A stretch of DNA of 5,936 bases, taken from Clostridia bacterium (GTDB lineage: Bacteria > Bacillota_A > Clostridia > Christensenellales > Aristaeellaceae). Position numbers and translations under genes: made by a program. A model generated the notes under the pieces. The model saw nothing but the letters and a program-made list of their open reading frames with translations. It ran no database searches and was not told the origin of the DNA. How positions within the stretch are numbered: the stretch's first letter is position 1; each line of letters starts with the position of its first letter. The DNA lies in the NCBI GenBank assembly GCA_017938785.1, contig JAGBAU010000114.1, positions 1 to 5,936 on the forward strand. The letters run 5' to 3'. This document shows, one piece after another, positions 1 to 5,936 of this stretch.

Positions 1-627
1 CACCATGACGCAGGTATCCGGCTTCTTGGCGTGTATGGCGTCGATGGCGGCATTCAGCTCTGCAATGGACAGGGACGGGCGCCAGTCGTAGCCGCGGCTG
101 CGCTGCAAAAGCACCAGCTTCACATCGGGGGTGAGGTTTTCAAGGATGGCGTCGATATCCATGCGGCCGTCCTTCAGCGGCACCTCACGGTAGCTCACGC
201 CGAAATCCTTCAGGCTGCCGCAGCCGGGCTCGCCAGCAATGCCGATGACTTCCTCCATGGTGTCATAGGGCTTGCCTGCGCCGGAGAGCATCACGTCGCC
301 GGGGCGCAGGATGCCGTACAGGCACAGCGCCAGCGCATGGGTGCCGGATGCAATCTGGGGACGCACCAGGGCGAATTCCACGCCCAGTGCATCCGCGATC
401 AATTCGCCCAGGGTGTCGCGGCCGATATCATCATAGCCGTAACCGGTGGTCTGGGCAAAGTGGCGGGCGGATACCCTGTGCTTCTGGAAAGCTGCAATCA
501 CCTTGCGGGTGTTGTATACTTCGGTTTCATCGATACGCTTGAAGGCCTGGGCGCAATCCGCTTCTGCGCGGGCGATCAGTTCTTCCACCTGTGCGCTGAC
601 GCGCGGCATCTGATTCTCGTTCATCAT
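1..627 (-). CDS. PLP-dependent methionine gamma-lyase / aluminium-resistance family protein (3' end cut by window edge)
   Basis: The first 209 codons are visible with no stop. The family is usually a little over 400 residues, so about half is present. It resembles the firmicute YnbB group, annotated as 'methionine gamma-lyase family' or 'aluminium resistance protein', a fold-type I PLP enzyme related to cystathionine beta/gamma-lyases. Characteristic stretches are RHFAQTTGYGYDDIGRD (55-71), ALVRPQIASGTHAL (86-99), YGILRPGD (104-111), GKPYDTMEEVIG (118-129) and LLQRSRGYDWRPS (173-185). The PLP-binding lysine lies in the missing half and cannot be checked. Two in-frame ATG codons, at 627 and 624, are possible starts. 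The first gives a 4-nt ATGA overlap with miaA; the second lies 8 bases from the GGAG ribosome binding site. The family is clear. The true substrate is not well established for the YnbB branch, and a role in sulfur amino-acid breakdown is only an inference. Confidence 0.9.
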   Translation of the reverse strand, partial: MMNENQMPRVSAQVEELIARAEADCAQAFKRIDETEVYNTRKVIAAFQKHRVSARHFAQTTGYGYDDIGRDTLGELIADALGVEFALVRPQIASGTHALALCLYGILRPGDVMLSGAGKPYDTMEEVIGIAGEPGCGSLKDFGVSYREVPLKDGRMDIDAILENLTPDVKLVLLQRSRGYDWRPSLSIAELNAAIDAIHAKKPDTCVMV

Positions 628-1550
628 TTCGTCTCCAAATATGCAATCATTTCTTCGGCGACCTGTTTCGCGGTCTTATCCATTGCGTCGATCCATACGG
701 CGCGGGGATCCCGCTGGAACCAGGTCATCTGTTTCTTGGCGTAGTTTCGGGAGAGCTGCTTGACAAGGTTCACAGCCTCCTCCATGGTCATGCGCCCGTC
801 GAGCGCGGCGGCAATCTCCTTGTAGCCGATGGCCTGCAGCGCTGTAGGGTGGTTTTCTTCATTTTTGCGCAGAGCGCGCACTTCCTCAATGAGCCCGGCC
901 TTGAGCATCTTCTCCACGCGCAGGTCGATGCGGCTGTAGAGCACATCCCTGGGCCAGCGCAGGCAGAAGAGGGTTTCATCATAATCCCCTTCACGCTGGG
1001 CGTCCAGCTTCGCCTGTTCGGACTGGGTGCGTCCGGTGAGCCGGTAAACCTCGATGGCGCGGGTCACGCGGCGCACATCGTTTTCGTGGAGCCTTTGGGC
1101 TGCTTCGGGATCAATTTCCTTCAGCATATCATGCAGCTTGCGCCTGCCGCCGGGCTGTTCCGCCATGGCGAGCAGCTCCTGGCGCAGCGTTTCATCGCAC
1201 TTCTCGGAAAACTCCATGGGACGGGTCACGGCGTTGATGTACAGGCCGGTACCGCCGCAGAGGACAGGCTGTGCGCCGCGTTCATGCACATCGGAGATCA
1301 CAGCTTTTGCCATATCCCGGTACTTCGCCGCAGAATACTTCTCGATCGGATCGGCGATGCCCAGCATGTGATGGGGTATGTTCTGCATCTCCTCACGAGT
1401 GGGCATGGCGGTGAGCACGTCCATCCCGCGGTAGATCTGCATGGAATCGGCGGAGACCACTTCCCCGCCGATCATTTTGCACAGTTCGACCGCACATGCG
1501 GTCTTGCCGGACGCGGTGGGCCCGGCGACAACGATCAATTTCTGTTTCAT
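624..1550 (-). CDS. miaA: tRNA dimethylallyltransferase MiaA
   Basis: MiaA transfers the dimethylallyl group from dimethylallyl diphosphate to N6 of A37 in tRNAs that read UNN codons, the first step to ms2i6A; it acts in the cytoplasm. The protein is complete at 308 residues, the usual size. Visible motifs are the P-loop GPTASGKT (10-17), SADSMQIY with the catalytic-position Asp35, GGTGLYINA (99-107), the tRNA-contacting stretch around LHENDVRRVTRAIEVY (154-169), AIGYKE (240-245) and NYAKKQMTWFQRD (269-281). The normally well-conserved GTAKPT reads LTAMPT (46-51), the one notable deviation. The ATG lies 5 nt after the mutL stop. I see no clear Shine-Dalgarno sequence in the preceding 25 bases (the end of mutL), so translation is probably coupled to mutL. 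The TGA stop overlaps the next gene. The family assignment is firm; only the effect of the motif change is open. Confidence 0.96.
   Translation of the reverse strand: MKQKLIVVAGPTASGKTACAVELCKMIGGEVVSADSMQIYRGMDVLTAMPTREEMQNIPHHMLGIADPIEKYSAAKYRDMAKAVISDVHERGAQPVLCGGTGLYINAVTRPMEFSEKCDETLRQELLAMAEQPGGRRKLHDMLKEIDPEAAQRLHENDVRRVTRAIEVYRLTGRTQSEQAKLDAQREGDYDETLFCLRWPRDVLYSRIDLRVEKMLKAGLIEEVRALRKNEENHPTALQAIGYKEIAAALDGRMTMEEAVNLVKQLSRNYAKKQMTWFQRDPRAVWIDAMDKTAKQVAEEMIAYLETK
633..636 (-). promoter_or_regulatory. Ribosome binding site of the PLP enzyme gene, inside the end of miaA
   Basis: The minus strand reads GGAG, then five bases to the ATG at 627 or eight to the ATG at 624. It lies within the last codons of miaA, so the downstream gene is probably translated by re-initiation or coupling. 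The spacing slightly favours the second ATG. Confidence 0.6.
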
Positions 1551-1555
1551 AGGGA

Positions 1556-3532
1556 TTACTGGATGCGCTTGAACATCTTTTCAAGTTCGCGCCTGGTGAG
1601 CGTCTTCACCACGGGACGACCGTGGGGGCAGGTGGGCGGCGCGCCGGTTTCCAGCATGCTTTCGATCAGGGATGCAATCTCTGAATCGGACAGGCTATCC
1701 CCTGCCTTCACCGCGCTCTTGCAGGCCATCTGCATGATTTCGCTGCGGCGGGCGTCCAGGGTGGCGGATTTGAGCTGGCCCAGGGACTGGATCATCTCCA
1801 GGAACAGGGGACGCATCTCCGCACGGCCCATCACGAAGGGCACGGCGGTTACGCGGATATCCTGATCGCCGAAGGGTTCCACGCTGTAGCCCGCTTCGCT
1901 AAGCACATCCAGGTTATCGCTGATCAACGCCATTTCGCGGGAGGAGAGGTGGATCACCATGGGCGTGAGCAGCTGCTGGGATGCGGCGCCTGCCTGGGCG
2001 CGGGCCATGTACTTTTCGTACTGCAGACGCTCGTGGGCGGCGTGCTGGTCGATGAGCAGCAGCGTTTCGCCGGATTCCACCAGTATGTAGGTTTTAAAGG
2101 CCACGCCGATCACGCGGAAGGGCGGAAGCTCCTTTCGGGGAGCGGCTTCCTGCTTGGGTTCGGCCTTGATTTCTTCTTTGACGGCCGGCTTCACAGGTTC
2201 AGGCTTCGGCACGTCGTTTCGCTCCAGCACCTTGACCGGCTGTGCAGACAGCACAACGGTATCCTCCTGAAGCACACGCGCCCTGGGCGCGCTCAGATCC
2301 AGCTGCAGCTGCTTCACTTCCACGGGTTTGGGCGTGGGCAGCGGCGGCATCTGGGGCTTGAAGGGTTCGGGATCAGGGTTCTTTTCTTCCCGCTTTATGG
2401 GATCGGGCTTGGGAGTTTCCGCCCTGGGCGCTTCGACTTCCGGCTTCTTCGGAAGCTCGGGCATCTTCGGCAGCGGAATCTCGCGCACTTCGGTTTTCTT
2501 TTCCACCACAGGCTGCTGCTGGGTGAGCTTTTCGATCTGCAGCACACGCTCGCCCTCAAAAGCCCGGGCAATAAGCTTTTCGCAGACCATGCGCATCATA
2601 TCCTCGTCCCGGAAGCGCACCTCCAGCTTGTTGGGATGTACGTTCACATCCACGCCCGTGGGCGGAATCACCAGGTTCAGAACACACATGGGGTGCATGC
2701 CGATGGTCACGCGGGTACGGCACACCTGCTCCAGCACCCTGGAAAGCAGCGGACAGCGCACGCTGCGGCCGTTGATGAAGAACAACTGGTGGCTGCGGGT
2801 GGCCTTTGCAAGCTCGCCCACGCCGATCATGCCGTAGATTCGGGTGCCGCCCTCGGAGGCGTCCAGCTCGATCATCTTCTCGGCGGTTTCCTTGCCGTAA
2901 ACGGCGAAGACCGCGTGGCGGAGTTTGCCGTCGCCGAAGCTGTGGAACAGCGTATTTCCGCCGCTGATGAAGCGCATGGACACGCCGGGATTGCCCAGCA
3001 GGAGCTTGGCCACGGCATCGCTCACAAGGCCGCCCTCATAGCCGGGCTTCTTGAGGAATGCGCGGCGCACGGGCACATTGAAGAACAGATCCTTCATCAC
3101 CAGGGTGGTTCCCTGGGGACAGCCGGTTTCGCGCACCTGCATGTTCTGCCCGCCTTCCATGGTGAGCTTCATGCCGGACTCCTGGCCCTTTGCGCGGGTG
3201 GTCATTTCCACCTTCGATACCGCCGCAATGGAGGGCAAAGCCTCACCACGGAAGCCGAGGGTGCGGATGTCATCCAGCTGCTCTGCGCGCTGAAGCTTGG
3301 AAGTGGCATGGTTTTCAAATGCAAGGCGAACCTGCCCCGGCTCGATACCGCAGCCATTGTCCGTAACCCGCAGATAGTCGATGCCGCCGCCCTTCACCTC
3401 CACCGTAATGGAAGTTGCGCCGGCGTCCAGCGAGTTTTCGATCAATTCCTTGACCACGGAGCTGGGACGCTCCACCACCTCGCCGGCGGCAATACGGCCG
3501 ACAACTGCTGCGTCCAGTACGCGAATAGGCAT
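1556..3532 (-). CDS. mutL: DNA mismatch repair protein MutL, endonuclease type
   Basis: MutL is recruited by mismatch-bound MutS and, in species without MutH, nicks the new strand itself. The protein is complete at 658 residues, a normal length. The N-terminal GHKL ATPase (about 1-335) shows KELIENSLDAG with Glu29 and Asn33, DNGCGI (58-63) and TLGFRGEAL (91-99). Residues 340-470 form a low-complexity linker rich in Pro, Lys and Glu, presumably disordered. The C-terminal dimerisation and nuclease domain (about 470-658) has the metal-binding motif DQHA-x2-E-x4-E complete (495-506, nt 2015-2050), ACK (603-605) and CPHGRP (635-640, nt 1613-1630). QQLLTP (519-524) aligns with the known beta-clamp-binding segment of Bacillus subtilis MutL. 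The start is ATG, with GGAGG six bases upstream; the stop is TAA, 5 nt before miaA. Nicking activity is inferred from the motifs. Confidence 0.97.
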   Translation of the reverse strand: MPIRVLDAAVVGRIAAGEVVERPSSVVKELIENSLDAGATSITVEVKGGGIDYLRVTDNGCGIEPGQVRLAFENHATSKLQRAEQLDDIRTLGFRGEALPSIAAVSKVEMTTRAKGQESGMKLTMEGGQNMQVRETGCPQGTTLVMKDLFFNVPVRRAFLKKPGYEGGLVSDAVAKLLLGNPGVSMRFISGGNTLFHSFGDGKLRHAVFAVYGKETAEKMIELDASEGGTRIYGMIGVGELAKATRSHQLFFINGRSVRCPLLSRVLEQVCRTRVTIGMHPMCVLNLVIPPTGVDVNVHPNKLEVRFRDEDMMRMVCEKLIARAFEGERVLQIEKLTQQQPVVEKKTEVREIPLPKMPELPKKPEVEAPRAETPKPDPIKREEKNPDPEPFKPQMPPLPTPKPVEVKQLQLDLSAPRARVLQEDTVVLSAQPVKVLERNDVPKPEPVKPAVKEEIKAEPKQEAAPRKELPPFRVIGVAFKTYILVESGETLLLIDQHAAHERLQYEKYMARAQAGAASQQLLTPMVIHLSSREMALISDNLDVLSEAGYSVEPFGDQDIRVTAVPFVMGRAEMRPLFLEMIQSLGQLKSATLDARRSEIMQMACKSAVKAGDSLSDSEIASLIESMLETGAPPTCPHGRPVVKTLTRRELEKMFKRIQ

Positions 3533-3538
3533 GTTTAT

Positions 3539-3543
3539 CCTCC
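3539..3543 (-). promoter_or_regulatory. Ribosome binding site of mutL
   Basis: The minus strand reads GGAGG, a six-base spacer, then ATG at 3532. It is the strongest Shine-Dalgarno match at any junction in the window. It supports the chosen mutL start and suggests mutL is initiated independently despite the 19-nt gap after mutS. Confidence 0.8.
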
Positions 3544-3551
3544 GTAGGCGC

Positions 3552-5936
3552 TTAGATTCTGCGCGCCTTTTCGTTGAGTTCGAATAGCTTGTTCAGGGCC
3601 TCGATGGGCGTCATGGAAACCACGTCCAGTTCGGTGATTTCCTGCACCAGGCTCATGGGGCCGATTTCATCAAAGCCAACCTGGCGGTCGTTGGTCACCT
3701 TGCGCTTGTCGAGGATGCTCTTGCCGATGGAGCCGTTCACCTGGTCGTCCACCTCGAGGCGGGCCATAATCTGGCGCGCACGGGCGATCAGGGACTTGGG
3801 CAGTCCGGCCAGCTTTGCAACCGCCACGCCGTAGCTGCGGTCTGCGCCGCCGGGCACGATCTTGCGCAGGAAGATGACGTCCTCACCCATCTCCTTGGCG
3901 GTAATGCGGTAATTCACCACGCCCTCCAGCTGGCCCTCCAACTCGGAAAGCTCATGGTAGTGGGTGGCGAACAGGGTGCGCGCACCGCACTTCTCCCCTG
4001 CGATGTGCTCGACCGCCGCCCATGCGATGGACAGGCCATCGAAGGTGGAGGTGCCGCGGCCAACTTCATCGAGGATGAGCAGGCTCTTGGGCGTTGCGAA
4101 CTTCAAAATGGTGGCCATTTCGCTCATTTCCACCATGAAGGTGGACTGGCCGCCGTACAGGTCGTCCGATGCGCCGATGCGGGTAAAGATGCGGTCGGTG
4201 AGGGCAATATCCGCGCTCTCCGCCGGCACGAAGGAACCCAGGTGCGCCATCAGCACAATCAGGGCAACCTGGCGCATGTAGGTGGACTTACCGGCCATGT
4301 TGGGACCGGTGATGATCATCACCCGATCCTGCGCGTTCAGGGAAGTATCATTGGGCACGAAGCGCTCCCTACCTATGGAATCCTCCACCACGGGATGGCG
4401 GCCGCCGGTGATCACATACCTGCCCTCATCGTTGATGGAGGGACGGACATAATTGTAGTCCGCCGCTACCTGCGCAAGGGACAGGAGTGCATCCAGGGTC
4501 TTGAGCGCCTGGGCCGTGGACTGAAGCCTGGGCAGCAGGTCCTTGAGTACCCGTCGGATTTCGCAGAACAGCTCATACTCCAGGCGGGTAGAACTCTCCT
4601 GCGCACCGAGGATCTTGTTTTCGAGGGACTTGAGTTCTTCGGTGATGAAGCGCTCGGCATTGGCCAGGGTCTGCTTGCGGGTGTAGCGGTAGGGCACCAG
4701 TTCATAGAAGGAACGGGTAACCTCAATGTAATAGCCGAATACGCGGTTGAAACCGATTTTCAGGTTCTTGATGCCGGTCTCCTCGCGCTCCTTCTGTTCG
4801 AGGTTGGCGAGATACTCTTTGCCGTTCTCGGCGATATCGCGCAGCTCGTCCAGTTCCTCGCTGTAGCCCTTCTGGATCATGCCGCCGTCCTTCACGGAGA
4901 TGGGCGCATCCGGATCGATGGCCCGGCGCAGCACGTCCACCAGCTCCGTCATGGGATCGAGGTTTTCCAGGGTATCGAGAATCAGCGGTGCAGAGAAGTC
5001 TTCGGCGCAACGCTTGATCAGCGGCACAGCGTCCAGGGAGTTTTTGAGTGCCAGGCAATCACGGGCGTTCACCGCCTCATAGGCGATGCGGCTCAACAGA
5101 CGCTCAACATCATATACGCCGCTCAGGATTTCGCGCATGGTGGACGCCGCCATGGGGTTTTGCATCAGCTGCTCCACGGCATCCAGGCGGCGGTTGATCT
5201 CCCTTTCAGAGAACAGGGGCCGTTCAATCCAGCTGCGCAGCAGACGGCTGCCCATGGCCGTCTGGGTCTGGTCCAGAATCCACAGAAGCGAACCCCTGCG
5301 GCTCTTGGCGCGGGTAGTTTCGGTAAGCTCCAGATTGCGCAGCGCGCTCTTATCCAGCGCCATGTACATCTTGCTGTCGTAGGGCGTGGCGGTCAGGATG
5401 TGGGAAAGCGCATTCTTCTGGGTTTCGGTAAGGTAAGAAAGCAGCGCACCTGCGGCGCAGACGGCCAGCTTTTCTTCCTCAAAGCCCAGCTCCTTTACGC
5501 TCTTGCGGAAATGAGCCGCCATGCACTTGGATGCAACGGCGTAGGTGAAGGCCTCCTCCTCCACATTGGAGGACAGCCGCGCAAGCTCCGGAGCAAGACG
5601 TGCAAATTCATCCCGGTTGCTCACCACCAGCTCGCTGGGCATGATGCGCGCCATTTCATCGGTGAGGAAGTTCCGGGCGTCCGAAATCTGGAAGAGGGAA
5701 AACTCGCCGGTGGATACGTCGCAGAAGGCACAGCCCGCCTGGTTCTTGCGCAGGCAGACGGCGGCGATATAATTCGATTTCTTCTCCTCGAGCATGCTGC
5801 TTTCGATGACCGTGCCGGGCGTGATCACGCGGGTTACGGCGCGCTCAACCAGGCCCTTGGTGGTGGCGGGGTCGGTCATCTGTTCGCAGATGGCCACCTT
5901 ATAGCCCTTCTCGATCAGCTTGCGAACGTATACATC
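3552..5936 (-). CDS. mutS: DNA mismatch repair protein MutS (5' end cut by window edge)
   Basis: MutS binds mismatches and small loops in DNA, then uses ATP to become a sliding clamp that recruits MutL. The frame is open from the right edge, giving 794 residues; firmicute MutS is usually about 850-900, so roughly the first 70-80 residues are missing, including the mismatch-reading Phe-x-Glu motif. Counting from the first visible codon, residues 1-40 are the end of the mismatch-binding domain (VAICEQ, then the ITPGT stretch), followed by connector, lever and clamp domains. The ATPase has the P-loop GPNMAGKST (544-552, nt 4281-4307), STFMVEM (598-604), Walker B LLILDE (619-624, nt 4065-4082) and FATHYHEL (656-663). 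The C-terminal helix-turn-helix dimerisation region is present and ends in TAA. A GTG at 5897 is internal, because the homologous sequence ([11 protein letters not shown]) continues upstream of it. It is first in the visible operon, 19 nt before mutL. The identity is secure. Confidence 0.97.
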   Translation of the reverse strand, partial: DVYVRKLIEKGYKVAICEQMTDPATTKGLVERAVTRVITPGTVIESSMLEEKKSNYIAAVCLRKNQAGCAFCDVSTGEFSLFQISDARNFLTDEMARIMPSELVVSNRDEFARLAPELARLSSNVEEEAFTYAVASKCMAAHFRKSVKELGFEEEKLAVCAAGALLSYLTETQKNALSHILTATPYDSKMYMALDKSALRNLELTETTRAKSRRGSLLWILDQTQTAMGSRLLRSWIERPLFSEREINRRLDAVEQLMQNPMAASTMREILSGVYDVERLLSRIAYEAVNARDCLALKNSLDAVPLIKRCAEDFSAPLILDTLENLDPMTELVDVLRRAIDPDAPISVKDGGMIQKGYSEELDELRDIAENGKEYLANLEQKEREETGIKNLKIGFNRVFGYYIEVTRSFYELVPYRYTRKQTLANAERFITEELKSLENKILGAQESSTRLEYELFCEIRRVLKDLLPRLQSTAQALKTLDALLSLAQVAADYNYVRPSINDEGRYVITGGRHPVVEDSIGRERFVPNDTSLNAQDRVMIITGPNMAGKSTYMRQVALIVLMAHLGSFVPAESADIALTDRIFTRIGASDDLYGGQSTFMVEMSEMATILKFATPKSLLILDEVGRGTSTFDGLSIAWAAVEHIAGEKCGARTLFATHYHELSELEGQLEGVVNYRITAKEMGEDVIFLRKIVPGGADRSYGVAVAKLAGLPKSLIARARQIMARLEVDDQVNGSIGKSILDKRKVTNDRQVGFDEIGPMSLVQEITELDVVSMTPIEALNKLFELNEKARRI

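Noticed and set aside
31..744. A 237-codon plus-strand frame opposite the PLP enzyme gene.
   Set aside because: The minus strand here encodes clear family motifs (TTGYGYDD, SGTHAL, QRSRGY). The plus-strand frame is a shadow running into miaA.
849..1865. A 338-codon open frame on the plus strand, opposite miaA and the end of mutL.
   Set aside because: It spans two conserved genes on the other strand, has the same His/Gly/Leu-rich shadow composition, and shows no motif.
2300..2311. A perfect 12-bp palindrome, CAGCTGCAGCTG.
   Set aside because: It encodes Gln-Leu-Gln-Leu within MutL, does not extend beyond 12 bp and has no loop, so it is most likely a by-product of codon choice rather than a regulatory site or terminator.
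1949..3547. A 532-codon open frame on the plus strand, opposite mutL.
   Set aside because: It is antisense to a fully conserved mutL. Its translation is rich in His, Leu, Gly and Ala without recognisable motifs, as expected from the complement of GC-biased codons. No ribosome binding site or family match is apparent.
3533..3551. A possible promoter or terminator between mutS and mutL.
   Set aside because: The 19-nt gap contains only the ribosome binding site; there is no room for promoter boxes and no hairpin with a T-run.
5895..5897. GTG at 5897 as the mutS start.
   Set aside because: The frame stays open to the window edge, and the 13 upstream codons match the conserved MutS sequence just before VAICEQ, so this is an internal valine.

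Overview
This is a housekeeping stretch of a bacterial chromosome. It is gene-dense and fairly GC-rich, and every gene lies on the minus strand. Reading right to left (the direction of transcription), the genes are mutS (5' end outside the window), mutL, miaA, and the first half of a PLP-dependent enzyme of the methionine gamma-lyase / 'aluminium resistance' family (YnbB-like). All four frames are intact where visible.

The order mutS-mutL-miaA-ynbB is a Firmicutes arrangement. MutL carries the endonuclease motif found in bacteria without MutH/Dam-directed repair, and the protein sequences resemble clostridial homologues. With GC-rich third positions, the best guess is a high-GC member of the class Clostridia (gut or rumen type). 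The genus cannot be read from this window.

Layout: mutS covers 3552-5936 and runs off the right edge. A 19-nt gap (3533-3551) holds the mutL ribosome binding site. mutL is 1556-3532. A 5-nt gap separates it from miaA (624-1550). The miaA stop overlaps the start of the PLP enzyme gene (1-627), which runs off the left edge. The junctions are so tight that no internal terminator or promoter is visible, and the four genes are most simply read as one operon. No stretch over 300 bases lacks a gene. I see no RNA gene, mobile element, CRISPR array or long repeat.

MutS recognises mismatches and MutL is the matchmaker and nicking enzyme, so they act together. MiaA modifies tRNA, and the PLP enzyme belongs to sulfur or amino-acid metabolism; both appear to be co-transcribed without an obvious mechanistic link. 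I found no convincing novel system. The points worth a second look are small: candidate sliding-clamp motifs in MutL against a degenerate one in MutS, a changed motif in MiaA, and the absence of hfq after miaA.
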